Shown: positions 10,128 through 20,433 of the stretch, in pieces | Layout: every line of letters starts with the position of its first letter | Position numbering within the stretch: position 1 is the first letter of the stretch | Assembly: GCF_026151205.1 (NCBI RefSeq) | Contig: NC_087077.1 | Span: 15,970,983-16,034,982, forward strand | From: Bolinopsis microptera | Lineage: Eukaryota; Ctenophora; Tentaculata; Lobata; Bolinopsidae | Reading direction: 5' to 3' | Length of the DNA stretch: 64,000 bases | Notes under the pieces: generated by a model | The model's input: only the letters and a program-made list of their open reading frames with translations | The model's database searches: none | Told to the model about the DNA's origin: nothing | Translations under genes and position numbers: made by a program

Positions 10128-13100
10128 AGAGTAAAGATACAGTTAAACTGCGAAGGTACAACACCAAACCAACCTTACTCTATCTCCCAAAAACAACCTT
10201 CTCCTGGTCAGCCATGTCCCTCATCCTGCACTTGACCCCCGCAGAGGTCACAAGCCCATCGGAGCACAAATGAGCGAGAAACGGGGAAGCCTTAGCTACC
10301 GGGCTAAGGACTGCATCACTAGCAGCGAAATACGGATATACCCTCCCTTTTACATGCGTTCAACCGGCACCCGAACCACACGCTGTTTCTTAGACATAAC
10401 TTCCCACTTACATCAGTGTCTTCTCGCATCAACTGGCATCGGCAAGTGGCGACACTGTGTAGACTCAACCCTGAGCTTGATCAGAATCTTCAGTCACAAA
10501 CCTGACACCGTTTCGGGGCTTTCATTGCGATACGGTTTCCTGTCAGGTGCCCCAGCAGTCTCTCTTGGACCACCATCTGATCTGACAATCACCCGAGGAT
10601 ACCTGCTAGAGCTCGCGATTTACGACGAGTTAGCTTATGGCACCTCTGGCTGTTAGGTGAAGTCATAAAGCTCAAACAGCTCTCATCTCCCACTCTCTTT
10701 TCCTAGACAGCAGATAAATCCATCATGAACAATGGGCTGCATCCTTCCCACAATCTCTGACCAACTTCTTGAGGGCTCTCCCAGTCAGACCAATCTTCCT
10801 TGATGCACACTCCAAACTTGCTGCGACCACACCTCTAGCACCAACCTCAACAGCAAAGCTGAAACATGACCACCCATTAGCTTGTATTTCCGCTTGTAGA
10901 CTGTTATACCGATCAAGCTTCAGCTCATGGGATGCAGCTATTCTCTCTTCCGATGGTACTGTAAGCTCCCACCAGATTACTCTCTTGGAAGCTTTCGAGA
11001 AAAGAACCAAATCTGGTCTTAATCTGGTCGTTGCTATATCCGACGGGAATTTCAGCTGCTCATCCAGGTCTGCTAATACTATCCAATCAGTGGCCCCACT
11101 CAGAATCCCAAACTCACTGACTTTCGACCTCTTCACCTCCTTAAACCTCCCTCCTGCTGGAACAAACTCAATGGCTTTCCGAGTGACACAAGAGCTCTTC
11201 CTCTTGTTGACTCTCCGCTCACAATGGAATTTCACTTGGTCTGCTATTTGTTTAAGCACCTTATCGTGGCGCCATCGGTATCTCCCTTGACTTAGTGCCA
11301 CAGGACAACCAGCCAGAATATGCGGCACAGTTCCCAACTTGTCACCACACAGCTTGCACATCCCATCCTCATCCTCGCTCCACTTGGATGCTAAAGCTGG
11401 TGTAACAAGCGTGCCATACACAGCACTAAGCAGAAAACCGATTAATGAGTCCCCATACTTGAAGAGCGTGTGCCAGCTCATGTCAGTCCTTGTCACCAGC
11501 TCTCTCCAATTACCCCACCTGGACTGCATCTCCAACGTACCCAACTGCACCTCTCTTTCCTTCCTGATGTTCTCTTTAACCCTATCCAACACCTCCCTCT
11601 GCTGCTCCTTTTCTGACATCTTCTCCCAGGGCTTCTTCCAATCACCGAAACCAATTCCCGCTCTACTAAGAGGTTGCACCATACCTCGCACTGACTCACA
11701 CACCAAGTCTCTTTCAGCTTCGTGAAGCTGAGCATCTGCCTTCCAAACTCTCCCAGACCGCACCTGGGGTTGCACCGCTCTGATCAAAGCATCCTGAGAT
11801 GTTTGATATGACTGCAAGAGACGGCACTTTTCTACTTTCCAAGTGTCGGTTAGGCTGTCGATGGGGAGAGCAACACTGGATGAATGACTAAACAGGCAAG
11901 AGCTACTAAGCGTGTGTCCCACTCCTAGCCATTTTCTGAGATGACTGTTAGTTGTTTGCTCCCAGCGAGAAACAGTGCTGATCGGGATATCATAAATGGC
12001 AAGTGGCCACTTCATCTTTGGAAGGACCATATACTGATACCCCCAACATTTCTGCAGGCCGGTGAGGGAGCTAAGATCGAGTCTACTGAGGTATGTAACA
12101 AGATCCTCGTGTGTTTTCTCGATTATAGCTTTGTCCTTTCCTTCTGCCCGAATCCACCTCCCTAGAAACTTGATTGGTTTCTCAGATACATTCGGGATCA
12201 CCTCCCCGCTAAGCTGCAACCTCGCCTGACTACCTTCTGAACTCTCTACAACCCACTCCACTGTCACTCCCTTCTGGTAGACTAGTGCCCTAGACTTAGA
12301 CGACTTAAGCTTGAACCTTGACCACACAACGAACTCCTGATAAACATCAAGCAGGGTTTGCATATCTACCATTTTAGCCGTGGTAAGGCAGCTATCATCC
12401 ATAAACAGCTTAAGGGGTGGTATAGCTGTTCCATCCTTAATGTACTCGACACTCCTGGGTACCTTCATCTTCAAGTACTCGTCAGAAAGGTTCATGCATA
12501 GCACAAACAAGATCACCGAGATGACACAGCCCATAAATATTCCTATCTCGAACTGCTGCCACTCTGATGTCACTGTTTTAGAGGAGAATCTTCCGTAAAC
12601 CTCCGAGAAGTATTTGATTACGATGTTGATAACTTTCTCGGGGATATGATAGAAGCGGAGTGCTTTCACAATAAGTAAATGTGGAACAGCCCCGTAAGCA
12701 TTCGCCAAGTCTAACCAGACAACACTCAGATCCTTTCTCTTAACTCTAGCATCTTTGAGCACCTCCCACATAGCTCCAAAGTGCTCTGTACATCCGTGTA
12801 CACCAGGAACTCCACCCTTCTGCACAGAGAGATCCACATACCCGTTAGCGACAACAAAGTTGGTTAATCTTTTCGCCAACACAGCGAGGTATATCTTCCC
12901 CTGAATGTTTCCTAGCGATATAGGCCGTCCTGTGCTGGGTCCAAAATCTCCATCCGCCTTAGGAATGTAGATCCCTTCAAAGTACCTACAGTTGTCTGGG
13001 TACTCCTCAGCCTTGTAGCCTCCTCTCAGCACATGCCACAAGTTCTGAGATATTCCTGGACACCTCTTGTACACCGTATACGGGATGCCGTTGTTACCAG

Positions 13101-14318
13101 GTGAACTCTTACCTCTGGCTTTCTTAACAACCTCTTCGAACTCCTTCTTGGTTATATTCCTGCTGTCAAACCCCACAGTTGGGCTAGGAGCTGCCTCAGG
13201 TAACCCATTCAGAACGCCAAGAGGAACTGCCCGACTGGCATCACTATACGTATTAGACAGGTGGTTGTCTAACTCCTCCTTACTACACTTTAACTCTCCC
13301 ACAGGGCTTGGTTCAAGAATACCTTTAATAGCCTTGAAAGGATCTCGAGTAAACCCACCTCTCTGTCTCCTCACTTCTCTCTGCTTCTTCCTCCTTGCCT
13401 CTGCTCTTCTCAACTTACACAGCTTCTCTGCCAGGCCTCTAAGCAAAGCATTGAAACCATCCTTTACAGACTGGGAACAAGCTTTCCTGGCTTTCCTCCT
13501 CAGCACTCTCCTCTCAATGACCAACTTATCAATCTCCTCCTGTCTCCTGTTGGCAAACCTGAGACCTTTACCTGACTCTGCACCATCAATCACGAGCCCA
13601 AACCATTTCACACCATCATCATACACCGTGTCGCAATGGCTCACCATCTTCTCCTGGAATGGCTTCCCCTTCTGCTCCTGTCTCACTCTCTTACTAACAC
13701 TCACATCAAACTCTACCCACCTCTCATCCTTTGCGGCCGGCCACTTCACCTTGGGCTTCTTAGGGGCAGGTGGGTCAATAGAAGAACTCTTTGAAAGAAG
13801 GGCCTGGATATCCCTGGCACTGTGGTTATCGTCCTGGCCAGGTACCTCCACCGAACTTACAGATGCAACATCTAACGGTTGCTCCCCTTCCCAAGAGCAC
13901 TTCATCCTTCCTCGATGAATGTTCCTACCCCTTTCCGTTGTAAAGCGTCGACCACACACGCAGCTAAACTCCTCTGCTACATCAGAATCAGGGGTCGAGA
14001 GTTCTCGACTGTTTGTATAAGTCCTTTTCTGATTCGTGGCAGGACGTGGTGGGTGTCCACAAAGCCTTTATTTTTCACCCGGGCAACTCGTCCCTAAATA
14101 GGGACTCCCGGAACCTTAGAGAGGCAGGAGGCGCAGGACCGATGTGGACTGAGGTCTCCGCTCGTTAAAACCCCATCACACCTCTCTATTGCAGTAACCG
14201 CTGCAGGCACGGATCTCAACCCAACCCAGAAGCCAATTCCAAGCGTAGCATCTGTTCAAATCAGGTGGGCCTTACCCCACGGTAGCTGGCCAATCCCAGC
14301 AGTATCATAAAGTAGCAT
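10128..14318 (-). mobile_element. LINE with restriction-like endonuclease (R2/NeSL-type), near full length
   Basis: The element reads on the minus strand from about 14318 (5' end, starting ATGCTACTTTATG) to 10128 (3' end). It has a 5' leader of about 250 bp, one long open frame and a 3' UTR of about 595 bp. The 5' end abuts exactly the 3' end of a truncated copy of the same element (14319-15060). The shared 742 bp (10128-10869 and 14319-15060) differ at only two positions that I can see, so the pair is young. Single-ORF organisation with N-terminal Cys/His finger, central reverse transcriptase and C-terminal CCHC plus PD-(D/E)XK nuclease is that of the R2/R4/NeSL group, which inserts site-specifically in many hosts. 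Confidence 0.85.
10723..14067 (-). CDS. reverse transcriptase / restriction-like endonuclease polyprotein
   Basis: The frame opens after a TAA at 14068-14070 and has no ATG before its zinc finger; the first codon of the recognisable part (GTG at 13959) lies inside the finger CVCGRRFT...NIH...C. Residue numbers below count from that GTG. The reverse transcriptase core spans about 270-560, with VWLDLANAYGAVPH (motif A, 414-427) and KLFMDDS (518-523), where FMDD replaces the usual YADD. The C-terminal part has a zinc knuckle C868-C871-H880-C885, then RHD (897-899), RPDLVLF (981-987) and WWELTVP (996-1002), the expected layout of a restriction-like nuclease. No stop interrupts the 1.1-kb codons, so it may be active. 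A non-AUG start is known for R2-type elements, some of which are released from host transcripts by a 5' ribozyme. Confidence 0.88.
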   Translation of the reverse strand, partial: RLCGHPPRPATNQKRTYTNSRELSTPDSDVAEEFSCVCGRRFTTERGRNIHRGRMKCSWEGEQPLDVASVSSVEVPGQDDNHSARDIQALLSKSSSIDPPAPKKPKVKWPAAKDERWVEFDVSVSKRVRQEQKGKPFQEKMVSHCDTVYDDGVKWFGLVIDGAESGKGLRFANRRQEEIDKLVIERRVLRRKARKACSQSVKDGFNALLRGLAEKLCKLRRAEARRKKQREVRRQRGGFTRDPFKAIKGILEPSPVGELKCSKEELDNHLSNTYSDASRAVPLGVLNGLPEAAPSPTVGFDSRNITKKEFEEVVKKARGKSSPGNNGIPYTVYKRCPGISQNLWHVLRGGYKAEEYPDNCRYFEGIYIPKADGDFGPSTGRPISLGNIQGKIYLAVLAKRLTNFVVANGYVDLSVQKGGVPGVHGCTEHFGAMWEVLKDARVKRKDLSVVWLDLANAYGAVPHLLIVKALRFYHIPEKVINIVIKYFSEVYGRFSSKTVTSEWQQFEIGIFMGCVISVILFVLCMNLSDEYLKMKVPRSVEYIKDGTAIPPLKLFMDDSCLTTAKMVDMQTLLDVYQEFVVWSRFKLKSSKSRALVYQKGVTVEWVVESSEGSQARLQLSGEVIPNVSEKPIKFLGRWIRAEGKDKAIIEKTHEDLVTYLSRLDLSSLTGLQKCWGYQYMVLPKMKWPLAIYDIPISTVSRWEQTTNSHLRKWLGVGHTLSSSCLFSHSSSVALPIDSLTDTWKVEKCRLLQSYQTSQDALIRAVQPQVRSGRVWKADAQLHEAERDLVCESVRGMVQPLSRAGIGFGDWKKPWEKMSEKEQQREVLDRVKENIRKEREVQLGTLEMQSRWGNWRELVTRTDMSWHTLFKYGDSLIGFLLSAVYGTLVTPALASKWSEDEDGMCKLCGDKLGTVPHILAGCPVALSQGRYRWRHDKVLKQIADQVKFHCERRVNKRKSSCVTRKAIEFVPAGGRFKEVKRSKVSEFGILSGATDWIVLADLDEQLKFPSDIATTRLRPDLVLFSKASKRVIWWELTVPSEERIAASHELKLDRYNSLQAEIQANGWSCFSFAVEVGARGVVAASLECASRKIGLTGRALKKLVRDCGKDAAHCS

Positions 14319-15060
14319 AGAGTAAAGATACAGTTAAACTGCGAAGGTACAACACCAAACCAACCTTACTCTATCTCCCAAAAACAACCTTCTCCTGGTC
14401 AGCCATGTCCCTCATCCTGCACTTGACCCCCGCAGAGGTCACAAGCCCATCGGAGCACAAATGAGCGAGAAACGGGGAAGCCTTAGCTACCGGGCTAAGG
14501 ACTGCATCACTAGCAGCGAAATACGGATATACCCTCCCTTTTACATGCGTTCAACCGGCACCCGAACCACACGCTGTTTCTTAGACATAACTTCCCACTT
14601 ACATCAGTGTCTTCTCGCATCAACTGGCATCGGCAAGTGGCGACACTGTGTAGACTCAACCCTGAGCTTGATCAGAATCTTCAGTCACAAACCTGACACC
14701 GATTCGGGGCTTTCATTGCGATACGGTTTCCTGTCAGGTGCCCCAGCAGTCTCTCTTGGACCACCATCTGATCTGACAATCACCCGAGGATACCTGCTAG
14801 AGCTCGCGATTTACGACGAGTTAGCTTATGGCACCTCTGGCTGTTAGGTGAAGTCATAAAGCTCAAACAGCTCTCATCTCCCACTCTCTTTTCCTAGACA
14901 GCAGATAAATCCATCTTGAACAATGGGCTGCATCCTTCCCACAATCTCTGACCAACTTCTTGAGGGCTCTCCCAGTCAGACCAATCTTCCTTGATGCACA
15001 CTCCAAACTTGCTGCGACCACACCTCTAGCACCAACCTCAACAGCAAAGCTGAAACATGA
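14319..15060 (-). mobile_element. 5'-truncated copy of the same LINE
   Basis: This copy contains only the last ~150 bp of the coding frame and the 3' UTR. Its 3' end (AGAGTAAAGATACAG on the plus strand) touches the 5' end of the full-length element. Its 5' break is at 15060, where sequence switches to taatacgacatg. It has two visible differences from the full-length copy: t/a near 10514/14702 and a/t near 10725/14916. The head-to-tail order suggests two successive insertions at the same target. Confidence 0.85.
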
Positions 15061-15489
15061 TAATACGACATGAACATGATAATACGATGCTTACGTCGAA
15101 TCCCGCGAATATTTTATTTGCAGTCGATTTAGCTAGTATTAGCAAAAGTTCATTTTTTAAAACATTTTAATATTCGATAGCTGCATCAAAAGTAAAGTCG
15201 AATATAGTTTAAGAGTTAAAGTAACCGCAGAGCAGTACAAGCTTCTAGCAACAAAAATGTATCATATAACGTTATTCAAAACAAAAAAGAAAATAAATGA
15301 ACATCTTAAATATATATAACATCTTAAAGGTAGCCTAAATAAAAAGAAATACAGATACATGAACTAAAACAATTTTTTCCATCCTACTCTATCAGAGGCT
15401 AATATTCTTTAACAAAGGATTTAAACTGTATACGGTTAATATCCAAGAAAGTAGAAGTCCATACTATTTTTTTAGATATTAATACATTT

Positions 15490-15615
15490 TTTCAAACGCA
15501 CGTAATTTTCTTCAAAACGTACGTAATTTTTTCAAAATCTAAGTAATTTTTTTTAAATCTAAGTAATTTTTTCAAAATCTAAGTAATTTTTCTAAAATCT
15601 AAGTAACTTTCTTCA
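15490..15615. repeat. short tandem repeat, tcaaaatctaagtaatttt unit
   Basis: A unit of about 20-22 bp, variants of ttcaaaatctaagtaatttt, is repeated five to six times with small changes (cgtacgtaatttt at the left, ctaagtaactttc at the right). The left units contain ACGTACGT, the right units TCTAAGTA, so the array has drifted along its length. Confidence 0.7.
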
Positions 15616-16219
15616 ACGACCATAAAAATACAGGACTCCTATTCAGTGGTATATTCGAAAACGTTAGCTGCGATTCTGTTTTTGGGTAGACTGATTTCTC
15701 TCGTGAACAAGAAGGAAAGTTTTGGGCCGAGAAGGCAAGTTTTATTTAACTATAGCTCGACTACTGGATTTTGCCAGTGATTATGGTTGTGCATTTCAAC
15801 ATGTGACTGTGTTCCGTCACATTAGGCTTCATTTCAGGATTTTTTTGTAATTTAGTTTTGTCTGGCATAAAATTGAAATTTTTGTTTAACTGACATTTTT
15901 GTTTAATAAAATTGAATTTGTGATCCACATTGGTTACCAATACCTTGGTCATGGTGATGCTACACTTACAGCTCTGTCCAATTTACAATTACATTGTGCA
16001 TGATGGCTCTTATCTCACAATTTCTCCAATATTTAGGTAATTTAGGTATTATTTAGATAATATTCATGTTATCATATGTATAACTTCATGGCTGAAATAA
16101 AATTTGCATTCTTGAATCTTATGGGCTCAAAGGGATTTGCTGTTCTTTTAATTTTAAATATGGTTTTATAATTATAAATATTATACTCTTCATAAATTCG
16201 ATATCACCCAGCTGGGTTT

Positions 16220-16389
16220 GGATATTATTATTATTAACCAATAACCATCATCTGGTCTCATCAAATACCAATATCAGTACCGTTATGCAAGCTTGAACGA
16301 TCTAGATCGTACTTAAGCTTGTATAACGATACTGATATTGGTATTTGATGAGACCAGATGATGGTTGTTGGTGAATAATAATAATATCC
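16220..16389. mobile_element. 170-bp near-perfect palindromic MITE
   Basis: The left half starts GGATATTATTATTATTAACC and the right half is its inverted copy, ending TAATAATATCC. The two arms pair over nearly the whole length, with only a few mismatches, and meet at ACGATCTAGATCGT around 16304. No coding capacity. I did not find a clear target duplication. A hairpin of this size is typical of foldback MITEs. Confidence 0.75.
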
Positions 16390-16566
16390 CTTTATTATTA
16401 TACGATTGACTATTGTAACAAGTTTTATAGATTGTAGATGGCTCGAGCAGATTGCGCGAAAGAAGAAAACAATTTTACCCTGACCATATGTTGGAAATTA
16501 TACGTATGGTAATTCGGAATCATCGTCCATAAATTTGTTGATTTAAGTAGATTACACCAATCGGGG

Positions 16567-16984
16567 CTAAGATGAGAAGTACGAATGAGTCGGACTTTTC
16601 AATTTACTCGTATCGTACGTACTTTTTAATTCTACTGAAAAGTTCTCCTTCTAGAAATCGATGGAAGAGTTCTAAATCGCAAGTTACGGACTTATATTGA
16701 GCGTTTTCAAAACAGCTTTTAAACAATAAGTAAATTGTCTGGTAATTTTGTAGAATTTTTGTTTTACCTAAGAATTGTGTAATGTCCAATGTGTGTTTAA
16801 TTTGTTCGCGAACGGCATATTTTCTTTAACATCGGCAAATAATTACATTTTACAACAGCCCCGATGATAATAATTAAAAACAAAAAAATTCTATCTTAAT
16901 CGTACGTTGTATGAGTCGGACTTTTCAAAGTTGCGTACAAGTACGTACTTTTCCCCCTAAACGAGTCCGTACTTCTCATCTTAG
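16567..16984. mobile_element. hAT-type MITE, 418 bp
   Basis: The terminal inverted repeat is CTAAGATGAGAAGTACG at the left and its inverse CGTACTTCTCATCTTAG at the right. The element is flanked by an 8-bp direct repeat, AATCGGGG, at 16559-16566 and 16985-16992. An 8-bp target duplication is the hallmark of hAT transposons. Inside, gagtcggacttttcaa occurs twice in the same orientation (near 16588 and 16914), and there is no long open frame, so it must rely on a transposase supplied elsewhere. Confidence 0.85.
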
Positions 16985-19900
16985 AATCGGGGGCTCTTCT
17001 GTAAGAATCTCACCATGTAATCAATATAGCTCTTTAACCCTGCTTATTTATATACTTTAGCTACATTAAGTATATGTCAAAGAACACAATTAATTAATAG
17101 TCAAGTACGTTCCCACTGGTATGGTGATCCCCTGTCTCAGTATCTCTTTCAACTGTCAACTTATAGTTTGTGACAGTTGAGAAGTGAGACCATAAATGGC
17201 TCCGTCTTTCAAGATCCGATCTTGGAAAAGTGGGTTACATGACAGATGACACATTTATATTAATAGCTATTTGCTTCGAAAGAGAACAAATAAAAAGTTA
17301 TGATTTAATACACTCATTTTATATCACCACGTAGATTGTGGTCAATATTCGAGACCTTTTTCACACATTTGGATTTTTCACTGTTAATATTGTGGGCGCT
17401 ATTTGGTTGTTTTTGCAAAATTCATAACCGCGTCCGTGCTAATTTTAATCAGTAAGATAATAAGAAGATAATACATTATCAAAGGGGTTGATATTGAGAG
17501 CGACACTAGTGGAGGATTGAATTCAAGCTAGGCCCAACTGGATATATATAATATTAATGTATAACGTTTGAAACGGGGGAAGGACTATAAGTATAAAAGA
17601 TCATAATGCTACTCGCTTTTGATTCAAACTAGTTAAGAATGACACGTCACTCCTAAGTCCTAAAGCAAGTAAGTTAAGCAGTGAAACGCAGTGCACTCTT
17701 TTAACTAGATTGACGATAACTTGACATCGTGTGGACTGTGGATGATGACAAACACAAAATCACAAAAAACTTTTAGATAGAAAGGGATCCGCCCAGTTAT
17801 TGGTCATTTTTATTTTCAGTGCACAGCCGACTTAAATTTATTTTGGATATTTGTGTTTTAGAAAATGTAATAAATGCCATGAGTTGGCACAGAATTTGTT
17901 TCCCTGTCCAGAAATGTAATATTTGAGTATTTGGGCCGGAGTGTGCTTTTTGTGGAGACATAAACAAACACGCCACTTTTAATTTTATTTCGGTGTGTTG
18001 ATATATTTACAACCCGTTATAAATAAAAACTAACAACACGGATTTCTCAACTGTAAATTTAATTTGTCGGGCCCTTCATGACTACTCATCGAGAAAGTTT
18101 AAGATTTCCCCTGCACGAAGCGTTGCTATTCAAATTCGTGTTTATTGGTCAAAAACGGCCGGAAAAAATTGTGTGAAAACTTGAAAATTGGATTGGTTTA
18201 ACTTTACGATATTTGTAATTATGCTCTATATGGTACATCTGTGATTTAATTTGCATGATTAAAATGTAATACAGCCACATGCCATGAGCTAAGTTTACAG
18301 AAGCAATTGATTTTTAAAACGATTGAAAATTGAATATAGCTTCTTTCAGTTTCTACTTTTCTAGCAGGACTTATAACTTTACTTTTACCAGTACGCTGGG
18401 ATTTCCACCAAACAGAAGCACCCTAAATTGTGGTCCGGGTCCGGTATGCACACGTGATCCACAAATATTCTATCAAGATCTCATTATACGTGAGCTGAGA
18501 GTCCTGCCTGACAGCATCCATTAAGGCACCACCTTTGACTATCGAACCTTAAATTTAGCACACAACATTTTGTTTCGTATACATTTTTCATTTCACATGC
18601 ACATTGCACATCCGTCATATTAATTTCTAAATTATTTAATTTATTGATTTAGATTATCTTCTAACTTTCTAATATTGATACTAATAATTAGAAAGCACAC
18701 AGTTTTGCGTCGCTTTCAGTAAAAAATACTCTGAAAAATCTACTCAAAGTGAACCAACATCGAACGGACCTCCCGCTACGTTGTTCTCAGACTAGACAAT
18801 CAGATAAAAGGGAATCCAGAAAATGTTGTTTATTAACTTGTTTAGATTCACGTGGAGGGACTTAAATTGATTTCGACAAATCCGACTTACGCTCGGTGGC
18901 GTATCAGTCACAGTACCGTGATCGTAGTAAGCTTGGGTCAAAAGTAAAGTTATCTTGATTCTACATAATATTCAATCGTTAAAGACGGAGGTTTCATTTT
19001 TCAAATAAGGGCGTGAAATGTTTTTTACTTCTTCCACTACGGTGGACAGGTTTGGTGTGTTCGCCGTTAAGGCCTCTGAGACTTCGTCTAAAAACCAATT
19101 TTAGCAGCTGTTGTATATCAGAATAACATCAGTCTCACCATTGTTCTTCTCCAAGAGAAAATTGTATGAACAATATCCGAAGTCATATTCATAGGATGAT
19201 TTGTTGGCGACAAGCCAAGAAAGTAGACACTATATGACACAAAACCGGTCTGATTTATCTGTTAAAGTGTTAATACCGTAGAAAGCACAAACATTCCATT
19301 TGCATCAATGATCTGCCACATTCTTTCATGAATCTTAATGAAGGGCTCCTATTTACGTTACTGGTATGTATAAACTTACAAGAGGCTGATGTGATACAAC
19401 ATTGAGCTGCTTATCGAATTACACACATTTGCACGGAATGATGTTGAACCAGTATAGATTATATTGTGTTCCTACTCTTAATTGTGTTTGAGTTTCTACG
19501 ATTTTTGTTGTTTCCTTCTTAACAAATATATTTCAAGGGTAGTCATTTGTATTATCTATCTACTCTTGTTTTTTTGTTGTTGTTGTTATTGTTGTTTATA
19601 ATACCGTCCCGAATCTCGTAACTTCAAGGGTTGTGTGTAAATTTACGTTGTAAGTCCTAAGAAGAGAAGCACGTACGGTACGTGCCTTTAAAAATGACTG
19701 TACCTTTGAAACTGAGCCATAAAGTACATAAGTCACAATTTAGCAAAATTTCGAAAATCGCGGCGAGTTAAACATTTTCTGCTGTTCTGAAATGTTAACT
19801 CTGATTCAAAATTATTTAACTGGCATGACACTGACAGTCTAAAGTATTTGTTCAATCACGATATTATGAAATAAGCTCTATCAACTATTAGCTTTATGCA

Positions 19901-20433
19901 GCATAAGTTCGTCACTTAAACATTAAACGTTAAAATGTTTCCCAATTTTGTACCGCATTTTTGTACCGCAGGAGGAAGGGTGCAAAAGTATAAATTCGCT
20001 CATTTAAAACTGGCTGCATTAGAGTAAATGTAATTCTGAGCACCTATCACGTAATACGTATCCAATAGTAATACTTAATAGGCTCCACTGCCATGTTTTA
20101 ATCTTATTTTTATAAGGGTGGTCATTTTTGTTATCTACCTAGTACCTTCTCTTAACGTGTATGATATCATAAATAATAATTATAAATTACTTGTTTATTG
20201 TGGAGTTATTGTGAATATGGTAGATGTGATGGTGGTCACATGGTAGATGTGATGGTAGAACTAGATGTGATGGTGGTCATAGTGTTGCCACTATAAAGCT
20301 ATAAATAGTGGTAACATCAAAATTATATCACAATCAGGTAAATATTAAATCTTTAAATGTAACACTAACAGATAATCCCGTCCTTTATTAGATTGAAGGC
20401 AGAAAAATCGGGAACCGCTGCAGCTCTGCAGAG

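Larger units (their letters stand above)
15061..20433. other. non-coding interval with MITEs
   Basis: No gene is supported over this 5.4 kb. It contains a small tandem repeat (15490-15615), two MITEs (16220-16389, 16567-16984) and AT-rich unique sequence. A GTT-rich stretch (tgttgttgttattgttg) near 19575-19600 resembles the 3' tail of the SINE at 24.4 kb. Promoter and 5' untranslated sequence of the BTB gene presumably lie in the last few hundred bases; an acceptor-like CTCTGCAG stands immediately before its ATG. Confidence 0.5.

Noticed and set aside
10270-10656. 128-residue plus-strand open frame, repeated almost identically at 14461-14847
   Set aside because: It lies antisense in the 3' UTR of the two LINE copies; the repetition reflects the element, not a duplicated gene.
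13067-13918. 283-residue plus-strand open frame
   Set aside because: It is the antisense shadow of the LINE polyprotein and has no coding features of its own.
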